This document shows, one piece after another, positions 51,299-61,840 of a stretch of 64,000 nucleotides of DNA. The DNA comes from Ignavibacteriae bacterium HGW-Ignavibacteriae-1 (GTDB lineage Bacteria; Bacteroidota; Ignavibacteria; Kapaibacteriales; UBA2268), in NCBI GenBank assembly GCA_002839825.1, contig PGYU01000005.1, positions 219,790 through 283,789 of the forward strand, given 5' to 3'. The position numbers and the translations under genes were made by a program. The notes beneath the pieces were generated by a model. That model made no database searches. It saw nothing but the letters and a program-made list of their open reading frames with translations, and was not told the DNA's origin. How positions within the stretch are numbered: the first letter of the stretch is position 1; each line of letters begins with the position of its first letter.

Positions 51299-53644
51299 TT
51301 AAGGTGTCCCTATCAAATCGTAAACGGCATTAAGTAAAGTGTTATCATGAAAGCTGCTTTTGGTCAAATAATATGAAGCTCCCGCGGAAAGTCCCGCTTT
51401 TTTGTCATCTTCTCGGTCTTTGTAAGACACAATCATTATAGGCAAATCGCGATATTTAATATCATTTTTGATTCGTTTTACCATTTCGATTCCATTCATC
51501 CGCGGCATGTCTATGTCCGAAATGACCAAGTCGTAGTTATCGCGATGCAACGTATTCCAACCATCAATGCCATCAACGGCAACGGTAACTTTAAATCCTT
51601 TATTTTCGAGTAGTTTTCGCTCAACTTCGCGAACAGTTATCGAATCATCTACCACGAGAATATGCTTAAGTTTTTTGTCGCCTTTTTGTGGATTGATGTC
51701 GGCTTTTTCCAATTTCCCGGATTTGATAATTACATCTATAGACCTGACTAAATCATCAACATCGGTAATCAAAACCGGAGTTCCATCCTCTAAGATTGCA
51801 CCTGAGCTGATGTTTTGAATTCGCCCTAACTTCTTGTTGATTGGAATAACCACCAAATCAGTCTGACTGATGAATCTATCCACAGACATCCCGAATTTGC
51901 TCAATCTATCGCTCACAACAACAATTGGATATTTAATCCTTTCAGTTTTGACTTTTTGAATTCCGAAAATTTGCGAAGCATCAACAATGCCGATGTTTTC
52001 ACCTTCAAGTTCGCAATAATAATGATTTTCAGCTTTTTTCAATTCGGAAGTCGACAGATGCACTATTCGTTCAATTCGTGAAAGTGGAATAGCATATGGT
52101 TCACCCGATATTTCCACCAATAATGACCTCAAAACCGACAAAGTCAATGGCAATTGGAGCTGAAAAATTGTACCTTTGTTTGGCTCGGAATCAACTCGAA
52201 TCATACCGCCAACTTCATGTACCATCGAAAACACTACATCGAGCCCGACACCGCGTCCTGAAATTTCGGTAACTTCAGTTGCAGTTGAAAATCCGGGCAA
52301 AAACAAGAAGTCAAATAGTTCGGCTTTTGTCATGAATTGAGCCATTTCGGCTGTTGTAAATCCTTTGTCAACAATTTTTTTGCGGATATATTCGGGGTCC
52401 ATGCCTTTGCCGTCATCCTCGATAAAGACCATCAACATACCCGACAAATGCCTTGCTTCAAGTGTAATTGTCCCTGTTTCAGACTTAGATTTCGATGCTC
52501 TTTCATCCGGCATTTCGATTCCATGGTCTATAGCATTACGGATTAGGTGATTGAGTGGGGCTTCGAGTTTCTCGAGAATATCGCGGTCAACTCTTGTGCT
52601 TTCACCTCGAATTTTAAATTCTACTTTTTTACCAAGTTTTTTGGAAATATCCCTAACAAGTCTTGGAAATCCGGCAAGTCCTTCAGAAAAAGGCTTCATC
52701 CGAGTGTCAATTGCTTCATTATACAGCCTGTCTGTAAGTATTTCTAATCGGCGTGAAAATTGGTCGAAATCATCAATATAATCACGCAATTCACTCAACA
52801 ACATATCCATTCGTTTTGATGCATCACGAAAATTTTCGTTAATCTCTTCCGAAATATTGTATGGTTGAAGTTCTTGATAAATTGATTCCTTCAGCGTATT
52901 CAACTCAATGATTCCATTTTTCAATATTTGAAGTTCATTTCCGAATGGGCGAAGCAATTTTGTTTGGACTAAGATTTCGCCTGTCAGACCAAGTATTTTA
53001 TTCAACCTTTCAGACAAAACTCGCACGAATCTATCGTCAGTTTTTTTGGCATTCGTGTCAGTTTGTTCATCCTTCGCGACGGCAGGTTCAATTTCCTCGT
53101 TCGGTGGTTGAACGACTTCGATACTTTTCTTTTCGACTATTTCAATTGCTTCTTTTGGTTCATGTTTATTAGAACCATTTGTTGGTGCGATGCTTTCATG
53201 AGCTTTTTGTGAACCGTTAGTTTTGGGCATTTCACTGCCAAACTCCTTCACAGGCAAGGCATTTAAACTATCAATCAAACTTTTGATTTTGTTAGTCGAA
53301 TTACTCAAGACGTCAGGAATTTCTGCAATTTCATGATTTAGAAGTGAAGTATAGAAATCATTGCATTCCAAAAGGACCTCAATATCGGTCGAATCAATCA
53401 CACGCTTCTTTTTCATTACAGCATCGAGGATGTCTTCCATCGAATGCGCCAAATCCACAGCCTTGTCCAAACCGACAATTCGTGCGGCTCCTTTGATTGA
53501 GTGTGCTGCGCGCATGAGTGGTTCTACATTTTGAGGTGAACTGTTCTTTTCGAGATTGATTAATCCAATTTCCAAAGTTTTGGTATGGGATTCCAACTCA
53601 AGCCGAAACAAATCCAGCATTTCCATGTCTATTTCATTTGACAT
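51299..53644 (-). CDS. cheA: Hybrid chemotaxis histidine kinase CheA-REC (WspE-like)
   Basis: Protein of 781 residues: Hpt domain with phosphorylated His48 (AAHSIKGAAR); a linker rich in Glu/Lys (~135-205); dimerisation helices; the HATPase domain with N box HLIRNAIDHGIE, G1 IEDDGKGMD and G2 GRGVGLDVV; a CheW-like regulatory domain; and a C-terminal receiver with acidic pair in VVDDSITVRE and phosphoacceptor Asp in LVISDIDMPRMNG. There is no separate CheY-binding P2 domain. The architecture and order match WspE. It takes input from the two receptors via the CheW proteins and should phosphorylate its own receiver and the PP2C regulator. Confidence 0.95.
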   Translation of the reverse strand: MSNEIDMEMLDLFRLELESHTKTLEIGLINLEKNSSPQNVEPLMRAAHSIKGAARIVGLDKAVDLAHSMEDILDAVMKKKRVIDSTDIEVLLECNDFYTSLLNHEIAEIPDVLSNSTNKIKSLIDSLNALPVKEFGSEMPKTNGSQKAHESIAPTNGSNKHEPKEAIEIVEKKSIEVVQPPNEEIEPAVAKDEQTDTNAKKTDDRFVRVLSERLNKILGLTGEILVQTKLLRPFGNELQILKNGIIELNTLKESIYQELQPYNISEEINENFRDASKRMDMLLSELRDYIDDFDQFSRRLEILTDRLYNEAIDTRMKPFSEGLAGFPRLVRDISKKLGKKVEFKIRGESTRVDRDILEKLEAPLNHLIRNAIDHGIEMPDERASKSKSETGTITLEARHLSGMLMVFIEDDGKGMDPEYIRKKIVDKGFTTAEMAQFMTKAELFDFLFLPGFSTATEVTEISGRGVGLDVVFSMVHEVGGMIRVDSEPNKGTIFQLQLPLTLSVLRSLLVEISGEPYAIPLSRIERIVHLSTSELKKAENHYYCELEGENIGIVDASQIFGIQKVKTERIKYPIVVVSDRLSKFGMSVDRFISQTDLVVIPINKKLGRIQNISSGAILEDGTPVLITDVDDLVRSIDVIIKSGKLEKADINPQKGDKKLKHILVVDDSITVREVERKLLENKGFKVTVAVDGIDGWNTLHRDNYDLVISDIDMPRMNGIEMVKRIKNDIKYRDLPIMIVSYKDREDDKKAGLSAGASYYLTKSSFHDNTLLNAVYDLIGTP

Positions 53645-53650
53645 TTGTCA

Positions 53651-54337
53651 TCACCATTTCAATTTTGAATTAATCATATCATACAATCTGTTTGTATCAA
53701 TAATACTGACGGTTTTGTCTTCAATTTCAAATGTATTTGATGTCAAAGTAGAGTCCGATTTCGTGATAGTTGCGGGAGCTTTAGTGTAGTGCTGAGTATC
53801 GGATTTAAAAACACCGTAATGTTCGTCAACCGGAATCACAAAGCTGTCTCCCGAAGTTTCTAAGACCAAAAGCAATTTGTATTTCTTGGAATCACCGTTT
53901 TCTAAAGGTTTAACTCGATTTAGACTCAAAAATGCCGATAATGAGATGCACAAGAGTAATTCACCGTTTACGTTTGTCAAACCCAGAAGGTAATCGTTGG
54001 TTCTGCCCGGAACGTAATGAACAAATTTGGAGTCAACTGCCTCTTTGAAACTAACAGTTTTTACCGCGAGCCATTCATCGGCAATTCTGAATACAATCAA
54101 TGACTCTTTCGATTCAGACTCAATTTCCTTGGGCGAGCTGATTTGTTCAGTCCATTCATCAATCAATTCTTCGGGAATATCACGCTTGAATAGCTTTCTA
54201 CCGCCCTCGGTATAAACGGGGCAGTTCTTGCAATGGTCATAACTTACAAGCAGATCGCACGAGTTATCTCCGTAAATGCCGATTCTGTTCCAGCATTTTG
54301 GTCCCTTGTCTGAAATTACTTTTTCTAAATTTGCCAT
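53651..54337 (-). CDS. CheW-domain coupling protein with N-terminal Cys motif (WspD-like)
   Basis: Protein of 228 residues. The first 45 residues carry four cysteines, Cys15, Cys27, Cys36 and Cys39, in KCWNRIGIYGDNSC and HCKNCPVY, an arrangement seen in WspD-type proteins and possibly metal-binding. A CheW domain follows from about residue 75 (IVFRIADEWLAVKT, YVPGRTNDYLLGLTNVNGELLLCISL, FVIPVDE). The ATG at 54337 is 2 bases after the cheR stop; a GTG directly upstream is less likely. It couples receptors to CheA and probably gives the array a second, distinct CheW. Confidence 0.9.
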   Translation of the reverse strand: MANLEKVISDKGPKCWNRIGIYGDNSCDLLVSYDHCKNCPVYTEGGRKLFKRDIPEELIDEWTEQISSPKEIESESKESLIVFRIADEWLAVKTVSFKEAVDSKFVHYVPGRTNDYLLGLTNVNGELLLCISLSAFLSLNRVKPLENGDSKKYKLLLVLETSGDSFVIPVDEHYGVFKSDTQHYTKAPATITKSDSTLTSNTFEIEDKTVSIIDTNRLYDMINSKLKW

Positions 54338-54339
54338 CA

Positions 54340-55581
54340 CTAAGAATTACTTTGTTTTATAAATACGCGTTCAGCCCGCTCTCTATAAATATTTGCAAGT
54401 TCGTGCTCGCCATTGCTTTCGTAAATTAAGCTGGTATGCACTAAAGACTCGTAATGGTCAGGATGCAAATAGAGCACTTTATGAAAATAATCTTTTGCTT
54501 CGCTAATTTTGCCTGAAGCATTGCTAATTAGTCCCATCACGTATAAAGCCCGATAGTCTCCATTGTCGCTAATTAGCAGTTCATTGCAAATTTGCTCGGC
54601 ATCAACGTATGAACCTTGATTTGCTAAAACCCTGAGCTGCTCGTAAAGCTCTTCTTTATTTTCTCCCTGACTCTTATGATGTTGTTTTTCAGTACTTTTA
54701 TGGGCTTTTATATTCGGTTTGGGTGCAACTTTTTCGATAGTTTTTGTATTTGATTTAATGAATAAAGTAGGCTCTGAATCTTTTGACTGAACAATTTGTT
54801 TACAAGCGAAAGCCATATCATGCTGGACATGCTCGAACTGATTACGAGTGAAATAAGCAGTTTCGGATAATCCTGCAAACAAAACTCCTTCGCTGCGGAG
54901 CAATCTATTGATATTTTGAAGTACTGCATTTCGAGCTTCAACATTCAAATATATCAACAAATTTTTACAAAAAATATAATCAAATTTTGCTTCATTTGCT
55001 AAGAAATTACTTTTTACAATATTAGCTTGTCTGAAATCTGGAATTGCTCTAATTTTACTATCAATTTCAAAATTACTAACATTCGTTGGTTCAAAGTATC
55101 TTTCTTTGAAATTTGCGAAATCGTTGCGGAATGAGGTTCTGCCATAAATTCCGTTTTTTGCCTTATTCAGCGATAATGGATTGATGTCAACTGCGACAAT
55201 GTCGAATTCGGTAGGTTTAAAACCCAAGTCTATCAATAGCATAGCTATAGAATAGGGTTCTTCACCTGTCGAACTTGGGGCGGAAAGTATTCGCAATTTA
55301 TTAGTTGATGAGTATTTGAATCTTTGGGCAGATAATTCTTGCTTGAGAAATTTGAAGCATTCCGAATCTCTGAAAAACCAAGTCTCGGCAACTGTAAGGT
55401 CGTTGATTAAATCTTGAACTCTGTTGCTATCCGACATTAAATTGGCGAATTTTTGATTGTCCAATTCAGCTTGACTGACGTGTTTGTTGATGGCACTTGC
55501 TACAGAAATGATACCAATTGAGTCGGTATCAATGCCCATCTCACTTTCTATATATTTGATTATTTCGCCGAAATCAGTCAT
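54340..55581 (-). CDS. cheR: CheR methyltransferase with C-terminal TPRs (WspC-like)
   Basis: Receptor methyltransferase of 413 residues. The N-terminal CheR domain has FFRDSECF, ILSAPSSTGEEPYSIAMLL (the SAM-binding run, where usual CheR has the Cys-Ser variant), FDIVAVDINPLSLNKAKNGIYG and FDYIFCKNLLIYLN. A Lys-rich linker (about 275-310) joins it to at least two TPRs (YRALYVMGLISNASGKISEAKDYFHKVLYLHPDHYES). CheR-TPR fusion is typical of Wsp and Frz-like systems rather than flagellar chemotaxis. It is spaced 30 bases after cheW and 2 before the second CheW. Confidence 0.94.
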   Translation of the reverse strand: MTDFGEIIKYIESEMGIDTDSIGIISVASAINKHVSQAELDNQKFANLMSDSNRVQDLINDLTVAETWFFRDSECFKFLKQELSAQRFKYSSTNKLRILSAPSSTGEEPYSIAMLLIDLGFKPTEFDIVAVDINPLSLNKAKNGIYGRTSFRNDFANFKERYFEPTNVSNFEIDSKIRAIPDFRQANIVKSNFLANEAKFDYIFCKNLLIYLNVEARNAVLQNINRLLRSEGVLFAGLSETAYFTRNQFEHVQHDMAFACKQIVQSKDSEPTLFIKSNTKTIEKVAPKPNIKAHKSTEKQHHKSQGENKEELYEQLRVLANQGSYVDAEQICNELLISDNGDYRALYVMGLISNASGKISEAKDYFHKVLYLHPDHYESLVHTSLIYESNGEHELANIYRERAERVFIKQSNS

Positions 55582-55611
55582 AATTGTAAAATCGTTTGAA
55601 ATGAAATAAAA

Positions 55612-56043
55612 TTATAAATAATTTTCAATTGTGGTAATTAACTTTTTCAAGTTGACTAAATGTACCATTTCAAAATCTATCAAAAACACCTCATCAATGA
55701 ATGGATGAGCAGTATAGCTATTGATTTTTTCCTCCTGAAATTTTGAATCAAGACTAAATGTTTCCGAAACTTCCTCCGAAATTATTCCGAATTCGATTTC
55801 AGGGACGTCCGTATCTCTAACAACAATAATTCGTGTACTGAGGTAAATGTTTGTGTAATGCTGTTTTAGATAATATGCCAAATCAAAAACCGGAATTAGC
55901 GAGCCTCTGAAATTAATCAAACCTTTAAGATGCTCGGATGACTTCGGAATAGGGGTGATTTTGACAAAAGGAATAACTTCGACCACATTGTCTATATTGA
56001 TGCAATACCTCGAATCATCAATTGTGAAAGGCAATATCATCAT
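55612..56043 (-). CDS. cheW: CheW coupling protein (WspB-like)
   Basis: Single CheW domain of 143 residues linking receptors to CheA: ILPFTIDDSRYCINIDNVVEVIPFV at the N-terminus, HLKGLINFRGSLIPVFDLAYYL in the middle and EFGIISEEVSETFSL later. It starts 4 bases after the second receptor gene's stop. A second ATG follows directly after the first, so either may be used. Confidence 0.92.
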   Translation of the reverse strand: MMILPFTIDDSRYCINIDNVVEVIPFVKITPIPKSSEHLKGLINFRGSLIPVFDLAYYLKQHYTNIYLSTRIIVVRDTDVPEIEFGIISEEVSETFSLDSKFQEEKINSYTAHPFIDEVFLIDFEMVHLVNLKKLITTIENYL

Positions 56044-56047
56044 ACAA

Positions 56048-58162
56048 TTACCCTTTAATCGTGAATTTTTTCAATTCTTTGTTCAAGCCCACTACAGCCT
56101 GATTCAGTTGTCCTGTAGCATTGTTAAATTCCATTATCGAATCGCGTGTGAATTTCGCTGCATTGTTCAATTCTTTCATTGATGAGTTGATTTCCTTTGA
56201 ATTTCGCGATTGCTTTGTAGTGGAATCATAAACATTTGCGATAACTTCGGGCAACTTATTGGCACTCGAAATCAATTCGCCTAATGTTGAAATCAATTCG
56301 GAAGCTTTATCAGTTCCGCTTTTAGTTTGTTCGGTATATTTGATAATCGAATCGGAACCCTCTTTTACGGCAATTTGCATTTCGGTAATCATATCTTCAA
56401 TTTCGAGTGCTGCGATAGCAGTTTGGTCTGCAAGACGACGAATTTCACGAGCCACAACGGCAAAACCCGTTCCGTAAGCGCCTGCTCGTTCGGCTTCAAT
56501 CGAGGCATTTAGCGATACCAAATTTGTTTGATTTGCAACTTTTGTAATCGTGGTAATGACAGAACTGATGTTTGTAGCTCTGGATTTGATTGTCTCAAGT
56601 TTTTCCGAAATATCAGTTGAAGATTCTGTAAGCGATGACATATTAGTTTTCAATTGGTTCAAATTATCGAATCCCTCTTCAGCAAATTCAGAAGTTTGCT
56701 TTGCCATTTTGTTCAAATAATCAGTTTGAACTGTCAAATTTTCAGATGCATCGGCGATTTCGTTGCTCAATGAACTAACTTGATTAGTCAATGCAGCTTG
56801 TTCGGCAACAATCGTTTCTATTTCCTTAGCTGACGATGTAATATTGCCTGTCGAATTAGACACTAAATCAGCTGAACTTTTCACCTGAGTGAGTAATGAG
56901 CCTAAATTGATAGTCATTTGGCGTATGGCTCGGAATAATTTCAAAATTTCGTCGCGAACATCAGCTTTATCTTCTAAGTATTTTTTGAACATTCCGATTC
57001 GTTTTGGGTCGTTAATTTCGTGCACTGCGGCAGAAATGTCACCTTTAGCGATAAGTTCTGTTATTTCGGTTACAACTTTGAGGTGGAAAGCTATTTGTAG
57101 CGAAATCATCACAACCATAACAATTGCTATTGTTAATGCTAATCCTGTGACTGCGAATGCAACTAATCTCCTATCTACAAAATGATCCAAACGTTGCTTG
57201 AGCAGTGTGTTCAATTCAACATTTGTCGAACTCCAAAATACCCAACTTGATTCAGTGACTTTGAGCACCAATTCCATAAATTCATTTTTGTTTACAACAC
57301 TTACAGATTGGTCATTGTATTGTTCAGTATGATTGAGCAATATTTCAAAATTGCTGCTGAATTGTAAATAATTTGGTCGCAAAACATTTGACAAATTTGA
57401 ATTAGTTCCGTAATATTGGCTATCATTTTGGATTGAAGTATTCAAAGCTGAAAGCATATGCTCGGCATCAATTGTTAAAGAATTTGCCAAATATCGCAAG
57501 TATCCTGAATGCTCGGTATCGGGGTCTGTCAAAAATTCCGATGCTGATACCACGTAATTTGCAAACCCTGTTTTGAACTTCGGCAATGAAAGTAGTGTAA
57601 TATCCATCAAATAATAAGAGTCGAGGTCAGGGTCGAGTATTAAACCGGATTCATCTCCTACGAATCGTGTTAGTTGATTCATCAAGCCAAATAATTTGTT
57701 GTAGAGCTTTGAACTTTCACTGAAATTATTGCTCTTGCTGAGTTCGTTTAGATTTTTCCATTCAGAATGGATTGATTTTGGCGTATATGCACGGTGCAAA
57801 TCGTCATTGAGCAATTTATAAGCAAGTTTATTGTGGTCAGCTTGTTCGTGAATTAAATAGTCCAATTTGTTCAGATTCTGGTCAATTTTATTGGAAAGCG
57901 AATCTCGGCGCTTATTCAGTTCTTTCGATATTTCGAGATAAGAGTCATCATTTATTGCCATCGTCAGAATACTATGCTCAGTCAATTGACTCAGCGATTC
58001 GACAACCGGTTCTAACAAAATGTTTCCGGAGATCTCCATTTTAACTTTTTCGATGTTAGTATCGTAAGCTGAAAAGACAAAGAACATGAGCGATGCTATC
58101 GGCAAGATAAAAACAAGAGTGCTAATAAGCAATTTGACCCAGATTTTCAGATTTTTAAACAT
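56048..58162 (-). CDS. Methyl-accepting chemoreceptor with helical periplasmic domain (WspA position)
   Basis: Receptor of 704 residues. Membrane helices lie at about 10-30 and 333-359. The periplasmic part between them is about 300 residues, helical and without a Cache fold signature, recalling the extended four-helix-bundle sensors of WspA-type receptors. A HAMP-like segment and coiled coil follow, then the signalling hairpin with [30 protein letters not shown] at the tip. There is no CheR-tethering pentapeptide at the C-terminus (KKFTIKG). It lies next to cheW, where wspA sits, and ends 4 bases before it. Confidence 0.93.
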   Translation of the reverse strand: MFKNLKIWVKLLISTLVFILPIASLMFFVFSAYDTNIEKVKMEISGNILLEPVVESLSQLTEHSILTMAINDDSYLEISKELNKRRDSLSNKIDQNLNKLDYLIHEQADHNKLAYKLLNDDLHRAYTPKSIHSEWKNLNELSKSNNFSESSKLYNKLFGLMNQLTRFVGDESGLILDPDLDSYYLMDITLLSLPKFKTGFANYVVSASEFLTDPDTEHSGYLRYLANSLTIDAEHMLSALNTSIQNDSQYYGTNSNLSNVLRPNYLQFSSNFEILLNHTEQYNDQSVSVVNKNEFMELVLKVTESSWVFWSSTNVELNTLLKQRLDHFVDRRLVAFAVTGLALTIAIVMVVMISLQIAFHLKVVTEITELIAKGDISAAVHEINDPKRIGMFKKYLEDKADVRDEILKLFRAIRQMTINLGSLLTQVKSSADLVSNSTGNITSSAKEIETIVAEQAALTNQVSSLSNEIADASENLTVQTDYLNKMAKQTSEFAEEGFDNLNQLKTNMSSLTESSTDISEKLETIKSRATNISSVITTITKVANQTNLVSLNASIEAERAGAYGTGFAVVAREIRRLADQTAIAALEIEDMITEMQIAVKEGSDSIIKYTEQTKSGTDKASELISTLGELISSANKLPEVIANVYDSTTKQSRNSKEINSSMKELNNAAKFTRDSIMEFNNATGQLNQAVVGLNKELKKFTIKG

Positions 58163-58178
58163 ATCGCTTTTATCCTTA

Positions 58179-60434
58179 TCAACTTATTTTAAATTTTGAT
58201 ACTTCGCTCTGTAAGCCTCTCACTGCATCGTTCAAATTTTCTGTAGCACGTTTGAATTCAGTCAATGAATCCTTAGTTTGTGTGGCTGTCATACTCAATT
58301 GGGCCATAGCTTCGCTAATTTGTTCGGCGCTCTTGGATTGGTTCTGCGTTCCTGTGCTAACATTTTCAAATTCGGGAATCAATTCCTTGACTTTTTCGAT
58401 GATAGAAGTCATTTGCTCACCGATTTCGCCAATGCTACTTGTTCCGCGTTTAACTTCTTGACCGAATTTGTCCATTTCCATCACACCGGACGAAACCGAG
58501 CTTTGCATTTCGCTAACCATGTATTCGATATCCTTTGTTGATACAGCCGTTTGATCTGCCAATCTGCTGATTTCTCGAGCTACAACCGAAAATCCTTTGC
58601 CATATTCTCCAGCTTTTTCGGCTTCAATTGAAGCATTTAAAGACAGTAGATTTGTTTGCTCAGAAATTTTGTTAATCGTGGTTACTACTGTAGAAATCTT
58701 ATTTGCTTTATCATTGATAATTGATAGCTTAGAAGTTATTGAATTTGTGGCTTTTGCCAAATCATTCATCGCTTGCTCCATATTTGTCAAACTCGATTTG
58801 CCGTCTTCAGCTAAATCTGACGTGACATTTGCATTTGTGCTGACTTTGATGATTTTGTTTGCCAATAAATATGAAGTTTGAGTGATTTCCTTGCTTGTTG
58901 CGGAGACTTCCTTCGTTGAAGCAGCTTGTTCGGCTACAGTTGCTTCAAGTTCTCGAGCCGATGCTGCGATTTGAGTTGCCGATGTTGTAACTTGAATTCC
59001 CGAACGCTGTACTTGACCGATTAATGAATCAAGATTGTTTATCATGGATTCAAATGATTTGTACAATTTATAAATGTCATCTTTCAGATTGCTGCTTTTA
59101 TCGGAAGCAAATTTTGCAGTAGTTTTGAGTTTTTCGAGATTGATTTTCGCATCGTGGATGTCGCCGGACGCTATATTTGACGCTAAGGTAGTCATATAAC
59201 CCAATGGGCGAGTCATACGTTTTGCATAGAAAATTGTAAAAATCAGTATGATAAGCAAAGTAACAACAATCAGAACCAAATATATGTTTTGCAAATCCGA
59301 AATAGTTGCTTCGATTCTATCTCGCGAATCGTGATAATCATCCTCGAATGCTCCTGCTCCAATCACCCAACCCCAAGGTTTGAAATATGATACCGCAGAA
59401 AGTTTCGAACGTGACGAATCGCTGCCCAAATCCTGCCATTCATACTCTTGAATGAAAAGTTCATCGGGCTTGAGGTTCATTGCATTCTCGACCATATCTT
59501 TCACAAATTTATTTCCATTTGCGTCAGTAATTTCTAAGATGCTTTCGCCGTCGCGCTCACCATTTTTAGAAATAATATATTTGCCATAATGTGGATTGAG
59601 TGCACCGAGAATGAATACATATCCGGTTTTGCCCACTTTAATATCCATGATTGTTTTTCGGATAGATTCAATCGAAGCAATTCGTTCGCCAACATAAATC
59701 ATACCTTCAATTCGCCCGTTTATGTAATACGGCTCATAAGCAGTGACATACCAATCATTGACAACAAAGGCAACACCATTGTAAACTTCACCATTCATGA
59801 CTTTGGTAATTACAGGATTTGCTTGTCCATCAGGATTCACAGCCGGAATGAAAGTACCGATAGCGCGTTTATTATCATGATTTCGGACGGATGTAGCAAC
59901 GCGAATCATATCGCCTCTTTCATTAATTCGTTGAAAGAGAGTTACAGTTCCCAAAACTTGTTCAGTGACGATATCTACCACGTGTGTAGGAACGTCAAAT
60001 GAAGTATTTTGCCCAAGCCATTTAGAGCCAATATTTACCGATGGGAGCGATACTTCAGTAATTTCTCCGGTGAATTGATTTAGTGCGTTCCATTTTATAA
60101 GAGGATTGGTGAAATTGAAATCACCTTCACTTTTTATTGTTTGTCGAAGGACATTCAAAGCGACCTTGTTTTTTTGCACAAAAAGTTCATTCGCCGTCTC
60201 AATAATTCCATAAGCATCTTTAGAAATTTGGCTAATATTTACCCTCGATAATGAATCGAGTTCAGTTTTAGTTCTTGATGTGAGTTCAAATTGCAAGCGT
60301 GCAGTAAAAATTAGAATCAAAATTACCGGCAATAATGCTGCCGAGACGGTCAGAATCATGAGTTTGCTCTTAAATGTCAATTTCACGGGCACTTCTCCGA
60401 AATATTTTCGTCTATTGGTTTTAAAATAATCCAC
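58179..60434 (-). CDS. Methyl-accepting chemoreceptor with Cache sensor
   Basis: Receptor of 751 residues. The first membrane helix is at about 25-44, the second near 380-405. The extracytoplasmic region is a Cache_3/Cache_2-like module ([60 protein letters not shown]), a class that binds small metabolites such as carboxylates. The cytoplasmic tip [30 protein letters not shown] is intact. The start is a GTG at 60434; another in-frame GTG 16 codons later is possible. It heads the operon and gives it a second, chemically distinct input. Confidence 0.92.
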   Translation of the reverse strand: MDYFKTNRRKYFGEVPVKLTFKSKLMILTVSAALLPVILILIFTARLQFELTSRTKTELDSLSRVNISQISKDAYGIIETANELFVQKNKVALNVLRQTIKSEGDFNFTNPLIKWNALNQFTGEITEVSLPSVNIGSKWLGQNTSFDVPTHVVDIVTEQVLGTVTLFQRINERGDMIRVATSVRNHDNKRAIGTFIPAVNPDGQANPVITKVMNGEVYNGVAFVVNDWYVTAYEPYYINGRIEGMIYVGERIASIESIRKTIMDIKVGKTGYVFILGALNPHYGKYIISKNGERDGESILEITDANGNKFVKDMVENAMNLKPDELFIQEYEWQDLGSDSSRSKLSAVSYFKPWGWVIGAGAFEDDYHDSRDRIEATISDLQNIYLVLIVVTLLIILIFTIFYAKRMTRPLGYMTTLASNIASGDIHDAKINLEKLKTTAKFASDKSSNLKDDIYKLYKSFESMINNLDSLIGQVQRSGIQVTTSATQIAASARELEATVAEQAASTKEVSATSKEITQTSYLLANKIIKVSTNANVTSDLAEDGKSSLTNMEQAMNDLAKATNSITSKLSIINDKANKISTVVTTINKISEQTNLLSLNASIEAEKAGEYGKGFSVVAREISRLADQTAVSTKDIEYMVSEMQSSVSSGVMEMDKFGQEVKRGTSSIGEIGEQMTSIIEKVKELIPEFENVSTGTQNQSKSAEQISEAMAQLSMTATQTKDSLTEFKRATENLNDAVRGLQSEVSKFKIS

Positions 60435-60491
60435 AAATTAACAAGAAAAATTGTTTTTTTCATATAATTACTTAGACTAAATTTGAATATT

Positions 60492-61298
60492 ATGAAATTA
60501 ATCAAAGAAAAAATGTTTTTTATAAAGATTTTCTGTGTTTTCATTGTTTACCTTTTGTTGAACACAACTCAAGCAATCGCCCAAAAAGACGTCGAACCGA
60601 GCAACAATGTACTGAAATCGCTCAAAGATAGTATTGATTATTACTATCACACATTTGATACAGCAGCTTTTACGAGGATTTTGAAGCAATGTGAATCGGA
60701 AATCGTTCGCCATCCCAAAAGTTATTATGCGAACTATTATGCTGGAATGCTCAAATTGATTCTGGGGAAAATCAACTATAACATTGATTCTGACTACGCC
60801 TACAAGCTATTTACACAAGGAGTAGAAAATTTCCATGTTGCTGAAAAGAGCAAACGTACAGGGGAAATTTGTGCTTTGTTATCGGCTACATATGGCAAAA
60901 GGTCGTCACTTTCGGGGCTGAATGCTATTTTCTTGGGTATGAAAGCTAAATCGTGGATGTACGATGCCGCAGAAATTGAAAAGCAAAGTGTTAAAATCAA
61001 TCTTGTGGCAGCAACGCACTTAATGCACTTGCCATCTTTTTACGGAGGCGACAAGAAAAAAGCTCGGAAATTATTGACCGATGCATTTGAAATCAGGAAG
61101 AAAAATCAACCACAAGATTTGTTAGAATTGAATTGGGCAGATGATGCCGAACTTCATGCATATATGTCACAGCTCGAAATTTTGGAGAATAACTATGAAA
61201 AAGCCAAGTTCCATATGTCGGAAGCATTAAAAATGAAGCCAAATTATGGATTTGTACTATTTGATTTGAGCAATCAACTCAAAAAAATAAAACCCTAA
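60492..61298 (+). CDS. Exported TPR-like protein of unknown function
   Basis: Protein of 268 residues from the ATG at 60492 with an N-terminal signal (FIKIFCVFIVYLLLNTTQAIAQ). The mature part is all-helical and repeats TPR-like units: SYYANYYAGMLKLILGKINYN, KVNLVAATHLMHLPSFYGGDKKKARKLL and LEILENNYEKAKFHMSEALKMKPNYGFVLFDLS. The middle GGDKKKARKLLTDAFE resembles proteins that process or sense periplasmic substrates, but no family is certain. It diverges from the chemosensory operon; the 57-base gap holds both starts. Its stop overlaps that of hpt. Confidence 0.78.
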   Translation: MKLIKEKMFFIKIFCVFIVYLLLNTTQAIAQKDVEPSNNVLKSLKDSIDYYYHTFDTAAFTRILKQCESEIVRHPKSYYANYYAGMLKLILGKINYNIDSDYAYKLFTQGVENFHVAEKSKRTGEICALLSATYGKRSSLSGLNAIFLGMKAKSWMYDAAEIEKQSVKINLVAATHLMHLPSFYGGDKKKARKLLTDAFEIRKKNQPQDLLELNWADDAELHAYMSQLEILENNYEKAKFHMSEALKMKPNYGFVLFDLSNQLKKIKP

Positions 61299-61834
61299 CC
61301 TTCGTCTTTGATGTAAATATCTAACAATTGGCGCCCGTACTCGGCATAGTCTAATCCATACCCGACTACGAATAGCTCCGGAATTTCGATACCGATATAC
61401 TTAACGTTAATATCAACTTTTCGCGCAGTAGTTTTGGATAATAGAGTAGCAACTTCGACTGATTTTGGATTGAATGATCTGACAAAGTCCAATAAGGATT
61501 TCAAAGTATGACCTGTATCAATAATGTCCTCGACGATTATAATATCTTTGCCTCCGAAATTCTCGCCCAAAGATTGTAGCTTCACATTACCTGAACTTTC
61601 CATCTCCGAGCCATAGCTTTTGGCACTAATCACCTCAATTTGGGATTGGAGATTGACACAGCGAATCAAATCGGCTGCAAAAAAGATAGCACCTTTCATC
61701 ACAACTAAAAATAGGGGAGATGAGTCTGCATAATCCTTTTCGATTGATGCAGCCATTATTTTCATTGATTCATGAATTTGTTCTTTAGAGAACAAAATCT
61801 TGAATTTTACGCCATTTATTTCCATTATATCCAT
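61295..61834 (-). CDS. hpt: Hypoxanthine phosphoribosyltransferase
   Basis: Purine salvage enzyme of 179 residues converting hypoxanthine or guanine and PRPP to IMP or GMP. The PRPP loop is VEDIIDTGHTLKSLL, the flexible loop region includes SAKSYGSEMESSG, and the base-binding end is FVVGYGLDYAEYGRQL. Two in-frame ATGs (61834, 61825) are possible. It lies 6 bases after tilS, the conserved tilS-hpt order found in many bacteria. Confidence 0.94.
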   Translation of the reverse strand: MDIMEINGVKFKILFSKEQIHESMKIMAASIEKDYADSSPLFLVVMKGAIFFAADLIRCVNLQSQIEVISAKSYGSEMESSGNVKLQSLGENFGGKDIIIVEDIIDTGHTLKSLLDFVRSFNPKSVEVATLLSKTTARKVDINVKYIGIEIPELFVVGYGLDYAEYGRQLLDIYIKDEG

Positions 61835-61840
61835 GATTGC

